NCBI RefSeq assembly: GCF_001613125.1
Contig: NZ_BDBT01000001.1
Coordinates: forward strand, 310,001-374,000
Length of the DNA stretch: 64,000 nucleotides
Source of the DNA: Nocardia shimofusensis NBRC 100134
GTDB lineage: Bacteria; Actinomycetota; Actinomycetes; Mycobacteriales; Mycobacteriaceae
Reading direction: 5' to 3'
The number at the start of each line of letters is the position of its first letter. Position 1 is the first letter of the stretch. Both the position numbers and the translations under genes were made by a program. Under the pieces are notes generated by a model that was not told the origin of the DNA, made no database searches, and saw only the letters and a list, made by a program, of their open reading frames with translations. This document shows positions 37,088-46,953 of this stretch, one piece after another.

Positions 37088-37897
37088 ATGGACGTCGTGA
37101 ACGACGCCGCCAACCACACTGTCGAGTCGGTTCCGGGCAGGCCGTCCACAGCATCGGCCCCGCTCGAAGCAGGCAGACGATCCACCACCGGCTCCCGGCT
37201 CTACCCGCGCGTGACCAGCTTCCGGTCACGGCGCGGCGCCCTGACGCCGAATCAGCAGGGCGCCTGGGATCGGATGTGGCCGAAGATCGGCCGCGAGGTC
37301 GGTGACGAGCCGCTCGACACCGAAGCCTGGTTTGGCCGCAAGGCTCCGCTGGTGATCGAGATCGGCTGCGGAACCGGCACCGCCACCGCCGCGATGGCCC
37401 AGGCCGAACCGGACGTCGACCTGATCGGCATCGAGGTGTACCAGCCCGGCCTGGCCCAGCTGGTCCAGCGGATCGAGCGCGACGACATCGGCAATATCCG
37501 GCTGCTGCGCGGCGACGCCGTCGACGTACTCGAGCACATGATTGCTGCCGAGTCGCTGACCGGCGTGCGTGTGTTCTTCCCCGACCCGTGGCCCAAGGCC
37601 CGCCACCACAAGCGCAGGCTGCTGCAGCCGGCCACGCTCTCGCTCATCGCGAGCAGGCTGCGGCCCGGCGGTGTGTTGCACGTCGCGACCGACCACGCCG
37701 ATTACGCCGAGCACATCGCCGAGGTCGGGGCGGGCGAACCCCTGTTGACCGGCCTGAACGAGACCACCGGCGGCAGCGCCGAGCTGCTCGCCCGGCACTG
37801 TCCGATCGGTTACGAACGCCCGGTCACCAAATTCGAGGGCAAGGCACACAGGGCGGGCAGCGCCATCACCGAGTTCATCTGGGGCAAGATCGAATGA
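37088..37897 (+). CDS. trmB: tRNA (guanine-46-N7)-methyltransferase
   Basis: 269 residues from ATG 37088; a GTG at 37097 is the alternative. A polar extension of about 50 residues precedes the methyltransferase fold: IEIGCGTGTATAAMA (motif I), then the family signature FFPDPWPKARHHKRRL. Makes m7G46 in the tRNA variable loop. Orthologue of Rv0208c. The stop overlaps the next start (ATGA), so it heads the trmB-NYN-mmpL3 unit. Confidence 0.92.
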   Translation: MDVVNDAANHTVESVPGRPSTASAPLEAGRRSTTGSRLYPRVTSFRSRRGALTPNQQGAWDRMWPKIGREVGDEPLDTEAWFGRKAPLVIEIGCGTGTATAAMAQAEPDVDLIGIEVYQPGLAQLVQRIERDDIGNIRLLRGDAVDVLEHMIAAESLTGVRVFFPDPWPKARHHKRRLLQPATLSLIASRLRPGGVLHVATDHADYAEHIAEVGAGEPLLTGLNETTGGSAELLARHCPIGYERPVTKFEGKAHRAGSAITEFIWGKIE

Positions 37898-38625
37898 TGA
37901 GCGTCAGTGCGATGGCCGACTCGGCCGGGGGTGTTGCGGGGGAGGTGCAGGGAACCGGAGCCGACAGTGCGGGCGGCGCCGCGCCGGACGTGCGCCGGGT
38001 GCTGCTGATCTGGGACGCGCCCAACCTCGACATGGGCTTGGGCGCCATCCTCGGCGGCCGCCCGACCGCCGCCTACCGGCCCCGCTTCGACGCGCTCGGG
38101 CGCTGGCTGCTGGCTCGGACCGCCGAACTGTCCGCGGGCGGCGGCGGCCGCATCGAGCCGGAGGCGACGGTGTTCACCAACATCGCCCCCGGCACCGCCG
38201 ATGTGGTGCGCCCCTGGGTGGAGGCGCTGCGCAACGTCGGCTACGCGGTGTTCGCCAAGCCCAAGATCGACGAGGACTCCGACGTCGACGCCGACATGCT
38301 CGCGCACATCGAGATGCGCAGTCGCGGTGCGGGACTGGCCGGAATCATGGTCGCCTCGGCCGACGGCCAGGCTTTCCGTGAACCGCTCGAACGTCTCGCC
38401 GCGCGCGGGGTTCCCGCGCAGGTGCTCGGCTTCCGTGAGCATGCGAGCTGGGCGGTCACATCCGATACTCTCGAGTTCATCGATCTCGAGGACATCCCGG
38501 GCGTGTTCCGCGAACCGCTCCCACGGGTTAGCCTCGATTCGCTGCCCGACGAGGGTGCCTGGCTGCAGCCGTTCCGGCCGCTGTCGGCACTGCTCACCTC
38601 TCGCCCCGGTCAAGGAGTCGCTTAG
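37894..38625 (+). CDS. NYN-domain protein (Rv0207c-like)
   Basis: 243 residues from ATG 37894, overlapping trmB by 4 nt. A disordered Ala/Gly-rich N-terminus (1-32), then a PIN-like NYN domain beginning LIWDAPNLDMGL with acidic D41 and N44, a second acidic run (DEDSDVDADM), and ASADGQAF. NYN proteins are putative RNases. In M. tuberculosis Rv0207c lies in the same place and has been linked with MmpL3; the tie with cell-envelope export is not explained. Its stop shares a base with the mmpL3 start. Confidence 0.85.
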   Translation: MMSVSAMADSAGGVAGEVQGTGADSAGGAAPDVRRVLLIWDAPNLDMGLGAILGGRPTAAYRPRFDALGRWLLARTAELSAGGGGRIEPEATVFTNIAPGTADVVRPWVEALRNVGYAVFAKPKIDEDSDVDADMLAHIEMRSRGAGLAGIMVASADGQAFREPLERLAARGVPAQVLGFREHASWAVTSDTLEFIDLEDIPGVFREPLPRVSLDSLPDEGAWLQPFRPLSALLTSRPGQGVA

Positions 38626-41600
38626 TGTTCACACGCTGGGGCGATCTGGTCTACCGTTTCCGCTTCGCCGTCATCGGCATCGTCACCGCGGCGATGCTGG
38701 GACTGGGTGGTTACGGCTTCGGCTTGGAAGACCATCTGAGCTCCAGCGGATGGGACGATCCGAACTCCGAGTCGGCGCAGGCCGCGCGCATCGCCGACTC
38801 GGCATTCGGCCGCGATCACACCAGCGACGTGATCCTGCTGTACACCGCACCCGAGGGAAAGACGATCGACGACCCGGAGTTCCGGGACAAGGTCGTCGAC
38901 AGCCTCAACCGGCTGCCGCGGGAGCACCCGGAGCAGATCGCCAAGGTCAACGGCGCGTACTGGCCGACCGATACCGGTCCGGGCGTACCGCTCACCTTCG
39001 GGTCGCAGGACAAGAAGTACACCTTCGCCTCGATCGCCATCGTCGGCGACAACGACACCGACATGGTGCGCAACTACCGCGAGGTGAAGGACGTCTTCGG
39101 TATCGACGGCGTCGATGTGCAGGTCACCGGCCTGCAAGCGGTCTCGGGCACACTCAACGACACCATGGCCAGCGACCAGAAGCGCATGGAGCTGATGGCC
39201 ATTCCCGCCGTCGGTGTCCTGTTGTTCTTCGTCTTCGGCGGCCTGATCGCCGCCGGGCTGCCGCTGGTCGTCGGCGGCCTGACCGTGCTCGGCGCCAACG
39301 GCATCATCATGGCGCTCACGAAGGTCACCGAGGTGAACTCCTTCGTCGGCGCGGTCGTCTCGATGATCGGTCTCGGCCTGGCCATCGACTACGGCCTGTT
39401 CATCGTCAGCCGATTCCGCGAAGAACTCGCCGAAGGCTACGAACCCCGCGCCGCGGTCCGTCGCACGGTGATGACCGCCGGGCGCACCGTGGTGTTCTCC
39501 GCGACCATGATCGTGGCCAGCCTCGGCGGCATGCTGCTGTTCCCGCAGGGCTTCCTGAAATCGGTGGCCTACGGCACCATCGCGACGGTCACCCTGGCCG
39601 CCCTCACCGCGATCACGATCCTGCCCGCCATGCTCGGCGTGCTCGGTCGGCGCGTGGACATGCTCGGCCTGAAGCGTTTCCGGCAGACCAAGACCGCCGA
39701 AGAGGTCGAGAACGGCTTCTGGGGCCGGACCACCCAGTGGGTGATGCAGCATCCGCTCAAGATCGCGGTGCCGATCACCATCCTGCTGTTGCTGCTGATC
39801 ATCCCGGTGAAGAACCTGGCCTTCGGCGGCATCAACGAGCGCTACCTGCCGCCGGACAACAAGGTCCGGGTCGCGCTGGAGAACTTCTACGATGTCTTCC
39901 CGCTGAAGAAGACCGACCCGGTGCAGCTGGTCATGGTCTCCGAGGACAGCTCCGCCGTCGGCAAGGTGTGGAAGCAGGCGGGCGAGGCGCCCGGGCTGAT
40001 CGGCGGTTTCGGCGTTCCCAGCCGCTCGACCACCGAGCCCGACGTGTACCGGACCAGCGCCACGCTCGCGGACTCGGAGAACGCCGACCCGACGATCGAT
40101 TTCCTGCGGTCGATGGAGGTGCCCGACAACGTCGAGCTCTACGTCGGCGGACAGCCGACCATCACCAAGGACAGCGTCGACGCGCTGCTGAACCGTATGC
40201 CGCTGATGATCGCGCTGGTTCTGTTCGTCACCACGGTGCTGATGTTCCTCACCTTCGGTTCGCTGGTGCTGCCGATCAAAGCCGCGCTGATGAGCGCGCT
40301 GGGCCTCGGGTCCACTTTGGGCATTCTGACCTGGATCTTCATCGACGGTCACGGCGCGGGGGTACTGAACTTCACCCCGCAGCCGATCATGTCGCCGGTC
40401 CTCGTGCTGATCATCGCGGTGATCTACGGTCTGTCGACCGACTACGAGGTCTTCCTGATATCCCGCATGGTCGAGGCACGCAATCAAGGCGCCTCGACCA
40501 CCGAGGCGGTACGCGCGGGCACCGCGCACACCGGCCGCATCATCACCGCCGCCGCGCTCATCCTGCTCGTGGTCGTCGGCGCGTTCGCCTTCTCCGACCT
40601 GGTGATGATGCAGTACATCGCCTACGGCCTGATCGCGGCGCTGTTCATCGACGCGACCATCCTGCGCATGCTGCTGGTCCCCGCGACCATGAAGTTGCTC
40701 GGCGACGACTGCTGGTGGGCGCCGGCCTGGATGAAGCGCATCCAGGAGAAGCTCGGCCTCGGCGAACCCATCCTCGACGACGAGCGTCCCGGCGGCGGTG
40801 AGGTGGTCGACCTGATCAAGACCACCCCGATCACCGATCCGGTCACCATGCTCATGCCCGCCCTGCCGGAGGACAAGCAGCGCAAATCGCCTCGCCGGGT
40901 GCGCACCGTCGCGGAGATCGAGGCCGAGGCGCCGACTCAGCGCATCGACGATGTCTCCTCGGCGCAGACCGATACTCCGGAACGGGCCGAAGCGCCGGGC
41001 CGCGCCGACGCCGGTCGTCCCTCCGCGCCACGCGGTCCGATGCCTGCCGCGCCCGATCCGACGCGGCCACGGGCCGGGACGTCCGCCGATCAGCCATCCG
41101 GTCAGTCCCCTGCCGGTCAGTCCCCCGCCGGTCAGCCGTCGGTGGGGCAGGCTTTTACCGGTCAGCCCCCCACCGGCCGGCCGGCCGTGGGGCAGCGACC
41201 TGCCGGGCAGTCGCCTGCCGGACAGCCGCCGGCCGGAGCGAGCAGCCTGTCGCTGCCGCCGCAGATGAGCCCCGGCCAGGCGAAGAGCGCTCCGAATCCG
41301 CCGCGACCGCCGGTACGGCCTCGCCCGCCCGCCGATGTCTCGATGGGCGAGCCGACCCGGCCGCACGCCGGTGGACCGCGTCCCGTTCCGCCCGCCGCAC
41401 CCACGGGGGCCACGCAGAACGGCACGTCCCCTGTGCCGGGCAGGCCATCGAACGGACCCGTGCCGCCGGGCGCTCTCGGCCCGAACCGTCCGGGCCAGAC
41501 TCCGAACGGACCCGTCATAACCCCGAACGGACCCAGCGCCACCCCGAACGGCCCCGGCCTGTTCCGGAGCGGCCCCGGCCCGATCGCCGGTGGTCCTGGT

Positions 41601-42185
41601 TCGGTCCCGCTCGGCCCCGGCTCGGGCCCGAGCGACCCCGGTGCCGACCCGAATGGTCCGGGCGCTGCCCCGGCAGGCCCTGGCGGGCCCCCTGGCAGCC
41701 CGCGTCCGATTCCCTACGGGTCCCACCCGGTTCCGAACGGGCCCGGACCGGCCTCGACCAGCCCTCGCACGGTCTCGACCAACCCCGGCGCGACGCCGAA
41801 CGGACCTGCTGCCACACCGGGCGGACTCGATTCGGTCCCGAACGGACCCGCCGCGACGCCGAACGGACCTGCTGCTACACCGGTGGGACTCGGTTCAGCC
41901 CCGAACGGACCCGGCGGCAATTCGAACACCCCGGTCCCGCCGGGCTCCGGCGCACCCGGCGAATCTCCGCGCGGCGCATCGGATCCGGGTGAGCCGTCCG
42001 GCGACAACCGGACCAGCATCGAGAACTGGATGGCCGAACTGCGTTCCTCGCGCCGCCGCCCGCAGCCCGGTGCCGACGAGAGTCACCGCCCGCAGCCCGG
42101 TCCCGACGAAGGCCGCCACCACAGCGGTGACGACCAGTCGGTGAGCGTCGACGAACTGCTGCGCCGTCAGGACGACGAGGACTGA
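38625..42185 (+). CDS. mmpL3: Trehalose monomycolate exporter MmpL3
   Basis: 1186 residues from GTG 38625, sharing a base with the upstream stop. RND-type exporter moving trehalose monomycolate across the membrane, driven by protons. Both proton-relay pairs are present: D255-Y256 (GLAIDYGLF) and D606-Y607 (GLSTDYEVF). Two large periplasmic loops follow the first and seventh helices. The membrane part ends near residue 700. The remaining about 440 residues are a disordered Pro/Gly/Asn tail with GQSPAGQ and PNGP repeats, longer than the tail of the 944-residue Rv0206c protein. Last 40 residues are charged. Confidence 0.95.
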   Translation: MFTRWGDLVYRFRFAVIGIVTAAMLGLGGYGFGLEDHLSSSGWDDPNSESAQAARIADSAFGRDHTSDVILLYTAPEGKTIDDPEFRDKVVDSLNRLPREHPEQIAKVNGAYWPTDTGPGVPLTFGSQDKKYTFASIAIVGDNDTDMVRNYREVKDVFGIDGVDVQVTGLQAVSGTLNDTMASDQKRMELMAIPAVGVLLFFVFGGLIAAGLPLVVGGLTVLGANGIIMALTKVTEVNSFVGAVVSMIGLGLAIDYGLFIVSRFREELAEGYEPRAAVRRTVMTAGRTVVFSATMIVASLGGMLLFPQGFLKSVAYGTIATVTLAALTAITILPAMLGVLGRRVDMLGLKRFRQTKTAEEVENGFWGRTTQWVMQHPLKIAVPITILLLLLIIPVKNLAFGGINERYLPPDNKVRVALENFYDVFPLKKTDPVQLVMVSEDSSAVGKVWKQAGEAPGLIGGFGVPSRSTTEPDVYRTSATLADSENADPTIDFLRSMEVPDNVELYVGGQPTITKDSVDALLNRMPLMIALVLFVTTVLMFLTFGSLVLPIKAALMSALGLGSTLGILTWIFIDGHGAGVLNFTPQPIMSPVLVLIIAVIYGLSTDYEVFLISRMVEARNQGASTTEAVRAGTAHTGRIITAAALILLVVVGAFAFSDLVMMQYIAYGLIAALFIDATILRMLLVPATMKLLGDDCWWAPAWMKRIQEKLGLGEPILDDERPGGGEVVDLIKTTPITDPVTMLMPALPEDKQRKSPRRVRTVAEIEAEAPTQRIDDVSSAQTDTPERAEAPGRADAGRPSAPRGPMPAAPDPTRPRAGTSADQPSGQSPAGQSPAGQPSVGQAFTGQPPTGRPAVGQRPAGQSPAGQPPAGASSLSLPPQMSPGQAKSAPNPPRPPVRPRPPADVSMGEPTRPHAGGPRPVPPAAPTGATQNGTSPVPGRPSNGPVPPGALGPNRPGQTPNGPVITPNGPSATPNGPGLFRSGPGPIAGGPGSVPLGPGSGPSDPGADPNGPGAAPAGPGGPPGSPRPIPYGSHPVPNGPGPASTSPRTVSTNPGATPNGPAATPGGLDSVPNGPAATPNGPAATPVGLGSAPNGPGGNSNTPVPPGSGAPGESPRGASDPGEPSGDNRTSIENWMAELRSSRRRPQPGADESHRPQPGPDEGRHHSGDDQSVSVDELLRRQDDED
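41090..41910 (+). repeat. Degenerate tandem repeats in the MmpL3 C-terminal tail
   Basis: First block (about 41090-41240) codes GQ(S/P)PAGQ-type units; second block (about 41480-41910) codes PNGP units, often spaced as ATPNGP. Units vary at the third base, so this is an old expansion rather than fresh slippage. All are in frame. Confidence 0.8.
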
Positions 42186-44683
42186 TCCCCCGCCGGGCCG
42201 GGCTCACTCGCCGGGCCGGGCTCACCAGCTCTGCCGACGCTCGAGTCCGGGGAGTCGCTGTCCCCGGCACCGGCTCCTTCGGTTCCCGGACCGCCGGGCC
42301 CGCCGTGGCCTGAAGGCCACCGACCGCTCTCCTCGGCCCCGCCGGTGGCCGGGGAGTCGCTGTCTTCGGTGCCGCCGGCCGGGGGGACGGGTTGTGATCG
42401 GTCCGCGCGTTCTCCCGCCTCGGCGAAAGCGCGGGCGTAGCGAGTGCCGGTGAGCAGCAGCAGGACGCCGACGGCGAGGAAAGCGATCACCCGGACGAAT
42501 CCGTCGAGGGTGGCCAGGTCGAAGAGGAACAGTTTGGCGATGGCCGCCGCGGTCAGCAGCAGGCCGGAGCCGAGCGCCACCTTGGCGATCGCGCCGGATG
42601 ACGCCGAGAGGTTGCGCAGTCCGTAGAACAGGGCGCCGGTGGCGCTCGCCATCCACAGGATGGTGGCCGCGCTGTGGCCGACGACGAACCCGTCTCCGCC
42701 GCCGGCGGCGACGCCGATCGCGACGGACGCGGCGGTCACCAGGTACAGCGCCGCCACGCTCGCCACGACCCACACGGCCGATTCACCCGTGTCGGGGGCC
42801 GTGGCGTCCGCCGTGCCGATGCGGCGCAGGCTCCACACCGTCACCGCGAGCACGGCGAGTCCGGCGATCGCCGCCACCGCGGTACCGGTACCGAGGGCGT
42901 CCTGCGCGATCTGCCGGGAGGCGAGGGTTTCCGGTCCGGCCTCGGCCAGGAAGGTCAGGCCGCCGAGGACGCCGAACGTGGCGCCGAGGCCGGCCGCGAC
43001 GCGTGAACGCTGCTGTCCGGCGACCCCGGTGAACCCGAGCGCCACCAGGAACAGCGCGATCGGCAGCGTCCGCGAATCCGTCCCGCCCACACACGCTTCC
43101 AGCAAGGCGAGCGCGCCCACGACGGCCGTGACGAGCGCGGTGTGTCCCGAGATCCCGGTCGCCGCACGCAGTCTCGGCATCAGGTGCGCCGCCGACACCG
43201 CCAGCAGAACCGTCGCGTAACCGAGCGCGACGTAGACCGCGGTCCGTCGCTCGAGCAGAGCGGGGGCGGCCACCAGCAACGGCGTGGCCGCCGCCGCGAG
43301 TGCGAGGCTCGCGGTGAGGTCGGCCGACCGGACCCGTGTCACCAGCAGGGCGCCCGCCAGTCCGACCACCGCGATCGCGACCGCCGCGGCCATCAGTGTG
43401 CCGACGTGCTCGTGCGGGGTGTCGATCGCGGCCACCGCGATGAGCACGATCGCCGCGACCACCACCGGCAACGTCCGGACGACGTGCAGATACGGCCAGT
43501 CCCGCACCCGATGCACCGGAAGGCAGCTCAGCTGCAACACGATCAGGAAGGTCAGCAGCACCGTCTCGGTCGTCACGAACGGGGCCGACAGCGCGGCGCC
43601 CGCCACCACCAGAACCGCCAGCGGCTGGGAGTTCCACCGCATCGCCAACGCCACACCACCGGCCGCCACCGCCAGCGCCACCCCGAACCCCGGCACCGGA
43701 TGCAACCAGTCGTAGATGGCGGTCACCGCGATGACATCCAGGTACCCGCCCGCTATTCCGGTGGCCGCCAACGCGATCCCGCCGACCCGTCCGCCGGTCC
43801 GGCCCGCGACCCGGATACCCGCGACGACCAGGGCCGCCGAGAATGCCGCACCCGCGACGACCCTCGGCAGCGGGCCGAAGAACCCCGCCTGAGCCGCCAG
43901 CACCAGCAACATGACGACACCGATCAAGGTCACCCCGACTCCGGCCACCGCCAGAATCCGGCTGATCATCCCGTCCCGCTGCCACCACGGAGTCGCCTGC
44001 GCGACGGCCCGGCCGGGACCCGCAGGCCGCGCGACACCCGGCCGCGCGACACCCGGCCGCGGCGCACCAGGCCCCGCACCCCACGGCCGCGGCATGGGGC
44101 CGTACCCGGGCCCATACCCCGGACGCGGCACATTCGGCGCACCCCACGCGCCCGGCCAACCGGGCGCAGGAGGCATCCCCCGAACACCCGGTCCACCCGG
44201 TCCACCCGGTCCACCCGGTCCACCCGGCGGCATCGGCCCGGTACCCGGACCAGCGAAGCCGCGGGGAGTCCCCGGACCGGCCGGTGAACCGACTTCGTCG
44301 ACGCCCCCGACGTTTCCAGCCGATGTACTCGGGGCGCCTCCGGCCGGGGAACCGAACTCGGTGCCGCTCGGTACAGCCCAGGACGATATGGCCGGCGCGC
44401 CTCGAGCGAACGCGGCATCCGGCACGGCCCCGGTCGACGAAACGGCTCCGGCATCGGCGGATTCGTCCTCGGAGGGCGCGGAAGCCCCGGAGGCCCCGGA
44501 AGTCCGCGTCGGCGGAGCCGGTGCGGGCGGACCCCATGCGCCTGCCGCCCCCGACTCGAAGGAAGCAAGCACCTGCCGGTGCAGGAGATCCAGGTCGCGC
44601 CCGAGAGCGCCCATCTGCGTTCCCAGCGCCGTGAACTCACCGGAGAGCCGGGAGACCAGCGCCGGGTCGATCGAACCAGTCAT
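42167..44683 (-). CDS. DUF2339 polytopic membrane protein
   Basis: 838 residues from ATG 44683. A short N-terminal helix (coiled-coil-like, about 1-35), a long Pro/Gly/Ala-rich cytoplasmic region (to about 265) with PGGPGGP and GVARPGVARP repeats, then about 25 membrane segments characteristic of the DUF2339 family, then an acidic Gly/Ser/Pro tail. Function unknown. It overlaps the 3' end of mmpL3 by 19 nt on the opposite strand. Confidence 0.8.
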   Translation of the reverse strand: MTGSIDPALVSRLSGEFTALGTQMGALGRDLDLLHRQVLASFESGAAGAWGPPAPAPPTRTSGASGASAPSEDESADAGAVSSTGAVPDAAFARGAPAISSWAVPSGTEFGSPAGGAPSTSAGNVGGVDEVGSPAGPGTPRGFAGPGTGPMPPGGPGGPGGPGGPGVRGMPPAPGWPGAWGAPNVPRPGYGPGYGPMPRPWGAGPGAPRPGVARPGVARPAGPGRAVAQATPWWQRDGMISRILAVAGVGVTLIGVVMLLVLAAQAGFFGPLPRVVAGAAFSAALVVAGIRVAGRTGGRVGGIALAATGIAGGYLDVIAVTAIYDWLHPVPGFGVALAVAAGGVALAMRWNSQPLAVLVVAGAALSAPFVTTETVLLTFLIVLQLSCLPVHRVRDWPYLHVVRTLPVVVAAIVLIAVAAIDTPHEHVGTLMAAAVAIAVVGLAGALLVTRVRSADLTASLALAAAATPLLVAAPALLERRTAVYVALGYATVLLAVSAAHLMPRLRAATGISGHTALVTAVVGALALLEACVGGTDSRTLPIALFLVALGFTGVAGQQRSRVAAGLGATFGVLGGLTFLAEAGPETLASRQIAQDALGTGTAVAAIAGLAVLAVTVWSLRRIGTADATAPDTGESAVWVVASVAALYLVTAASVAIGVAAGGGDGFVVGHSAATILWMASATGALFYGLRNLSASSGAIAKVALGSGLLLTAAAIAKLFLFDLATLDGFVRVIAFLAVGVLLLLTGTRYARAFAEAGERADRSQPVPPAGGTEDSDSPATGGAEESGRWPSGHGGPGGPGTEGAGAGDSDSPDSSVGRAGEPGPASEPGPAGDQSSSS
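44185..44227 (-). repeat. 9-bp tandem repeat coding Gly-Gly-Pro
   Basis: Nearly five perfect CACCCGGTC units (plus strand), coding GGP steps in the linker of the DUF2339 protein. A neighbouring 15-bp duplication at about 44026-44055 codes GVARP twice. Confidence 0.9.
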
Positions 44684-44833
44684 GTACCCATGGTCGACTG
44701 CGCGGAAGGGCCAGACATGAGTAGAAACACTCGCCCGGCCGCTGGACATCTACGCGAATCGGTTCCGATGCCTACCGCACACGCATCACGCGCACGGCCT
44801 CGCCCGCACCGATCGGCGCGGGACCGCGCAGGA

Positions 44834-45292
44834 TCAGCGCGACGTGGCCGGCAGGCTGGTCACCCGGCGTACCGCGTCGATCACCGCGGAGCGGGCGGGC
44901 ATGGTCAGCGCGCCCGGAGTGGGCTCGGCGGCCCAGTGCCAGCCGCGATCGGAATCGGTGGTGGGCAACAGGATGTGACGGCCGCCGGGAACGACGGTGA
45001 CGTGGTGCTCGGCCAGCCGGTGGCGGACCCGCACGTCGACCGGCGCATTCGGGCTGGGCGGGGTGACCAGGAACGTCCAGGTCCGTTCACCGGGATCGGC
45101 GATCACGGGGACGGGGTAGGAACAGTTCAGTGCTTCGAGCACGTCGTGGCCGAGATCGGGCGGCATGACGAGGGCTCCCAGGACACTGCCGGTGGTGACG
45201 ACGGGGCGGCCGCCGAGCAGTTGCACGGGCAGCCCGTACTGGTCTTGCAGCAGCAGCGCCGCTTCCTGGGACGAATGGCAGCTTTCGAACAT
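44834..45292 (-). CDS. Hypothetical protein
   Basis: 152 residues from ATG 45292, with GAGGAG at 45303-45308. Contains LPTTDSDRGWHWAAEPTPG and a beta-rich middle, and ends in a short helix. This looks like a small protein recurrent in Streptomyces and Nocardia, sometimes labelled as related to bifunctional DNA primase/polymerase; I do not rely on that label. No signal peptide or membrane segment. Confidence 0.6.
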   Translation of the reverse strand: MFESCHSSQEAALLLQDQYGLPVQLLGGRPVVTTGSVLGALVMPPDLGHDVLEALNCSYPVPVIADPGERTWTFLVTPPSPNAPVDVRVRHRLAEHHVTVVPGGRHILLPTTDSDRGWHWAAEPTPGALTMPARSAVIDAVRRVTSLPATSR

Positions 45293-45609
45293 CGCGCGGG
45301 GGCTCCTCAGACGGTGGTGGTGAACGAGAGACGGACCGGGGACGGGGGCTGTAGTCGCCCGTTCCCGATTCCGGCGCGTGCGCGCGGTCGGCGCGCGAGA
45401 ATTACTGGCAATGCCTGCGTTGCGGTAGCGCTCGGCATCGTGATCATGTGCCGCCCCTGCCTTCCCAACATTGGATTCTCAAAGTTGCGGAAAGACAACG
45501 GTATTCCAAACAGTGTCCGGAGAGTCGTACGTAATGTCCCACTTCGTGACCGATGCAGGCCCTACCGTCGGTATCCTGAAACGTGGATGTAACACAAGGG
45601 CTCGAGGTC
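45293..45609. promoter_or_regulatory. Intergenic region between divergent genes
   Basis: 317 bp with no supported gene. The half near 45470-45600 is AT-richer than the surroundings and should hold the promoter of the XRE/TPR gene; the other half contains the start signals of the leftward gene. I see no strong palindrome. Confidence 0.45.
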
Positions 45610-46800
45610 ATGGACGATTCATCGATCGGCGTACGCATCAGACGCTTTCGTGGTAAGGCGCTCACCCAACGCCAGCTGGCCGATCAGGCCGGCGTGAGCG
45701 TCGATCTCGTGCGCAAGCTCGAGCAGGGCGGCAGGCAGACCGCCTCGATCGCCAGCCTGCAGAAGATCGCGCGTGCCCTCGATGTCGACATCGCCGATCT
45801 GATCGGCAATCGCCACGGCATTCCGTCGGGAAACCCGGATGCCGGCATCGTGGCCATCCGCCACGCCCTGACTCCTGTCGACGACCTGCTCGGCAGCGCG
45901 CCCGAGGAGGCCGCGGTATCGCTGGAGGACGGCCGCCGCGCCGTCGACTACGCCTGGGGCGCGTACTGGTCCGGCCACTACGGACTGCTGACCACGATCC
46001 TGCCGACCGGCCTCACCCAGCTGCGCGCCACCGTGCACGCCGCCCGCAACGGCTCGGTGGCCCCGGCCAACGAACTGCTCGCCCGGATGTACTGGGTGAC
46101 CGGCTGCACCTTGGTGCATCTCGGGCAGACCGATCCGGCGTTCCTGTCGATCCGCCTGGCGTTGGCCGCCGCCGAACGGGGCGAGGATCCGTTGCTGCTG
46201 GCCACCATTCGCGGTTCGGTGGCCTGGCAGCTGCTGGTGCAGGGCCGCTACGGCGAATCCCGTGGCGTGGCACTGCGCGCGGCGAGCGAGCTCGAGCCGG
46301 ACGGCGAGGTGGCGCCCGCGCATCTGTCCGCCTACGGCTCACTGGTCCTGCAGGGCGCCACCGCGGCCGGGCGAGCCCAGAACGTGCCGGACGCGCTGGC
46401 GCTGCTGGAGACGGCGGGCGAGGTGGCGCTGCGCCTCGGCGTCGACCGGCAGGACTACGAAACCTATTTCGGCCCTTCGCAGGTGGTCATGCAGACGGTG
46501 GACGTGAACGTCTCCGCCGAGCGCTATCCCGAGGCGCTCACCGCCGCCGCGCAGATGCCGGTCAACGGTGGTCTGCCGCAGGCGTCGCGAGCCAGGCACC
46601 TCGCCGACACCGCGGTGGCCTGGACCAGAACCGGTCAGTACGGCCGGGCGCTCGGCGCGCTGCTCGACGCCGAACGTGTCGGCGGCGCGGATTGGATGAA
46701 ATACCAGTCGCTGCCACGGCATATCGTTTCCGAATTGCTCGACAACGATCGCCGTATGCCTTTGCGCGCCTTTGCCCGCCGTCTCGGTGTCAATACCTGA
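45610..46800 (+). CDS. XRE-family regulator with TPR-like domain
   Basis: 396 residues from ATG 45610 (GTG 45583 possible). N-terminal Cro/C1-type helix-turn-helix at about 8-60: TQRQLADQAGVSVDLVRKLE then TASIASLQKIARALDVD. The remaining 330 residues are helical repeats of TPR type, as in the many Streptomyces and Nocardia regulators of this build. Target unknown; the divergent hypothetical gene and the secreted peptide downstream are candidates. Confidence 0.85.
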   Translation: MDDSSIGVRIRRFRGKALTQRQLADQAGVSVDLVRKLEQGGRQTASIASLQKIARALDVDIADLIGNRHGIPSGNPDAGIVAIRHALTPVDDLLGSAPEEAAVSLEDGRRAVDYAWGAYWSGHYGLLTTILPTGLTQLRATVHAARNGSVAPANELLARMYWVTGCTLVHLGQTDPAFLSIRLALAAAERGEDPLLLATIRGSVAWQLLVQGRYGESRGVALRAASELEPDGEVAPAHLSAYGSLVLQGATAAGRAQNVPDALALLETAGEVALRLGVDRQDYETYFGPSQVVMQTVDVNVSAERYPEALTAAAQMPVNGGLPQASRARHLADTAVAWTRTGQYGRALGALLDAERVGGADWMKYQSLPRHIVSELLDNDRRMPLRAFARRLGVNT

Positions 46801-46818
46801 GACCCGCGAAAAGTGGAA

Positions 46819-46847
46819 AGACACAAATCCCGCGGGGGCTTTTTGTC
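46819..46847 (+). terminator. Probable terminator after the XRE/TPR gene
   Basis: AGACACAAA pairs with TTTTTGTCT, with one mismatch, around a CCGCGG core, and the right arm contains a T run (46840-46844). Eighteen bases beyond the stop. Confidence 0.6.
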
Positions 46848-46953
46848 TCATCCCTAGGGACGCCACCGAGCGCTACCCATCGGTAACAACGCATGGTCTG
46901 ATGGTGCCTGCCCCCAGTTGGGGAAAGCAGTTCGACCGACCAGAGGATCAAGC

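Noticed and set aside
38622..41726. Open minus-strand frame of 1034 codons antisense to mmpL3
   Set aside because: It mirrors the codon pattern of mmpL3 (high third-position GC keeps the opposite frame open); composition is His/Arg/Gly/Asp-rich without any domain.
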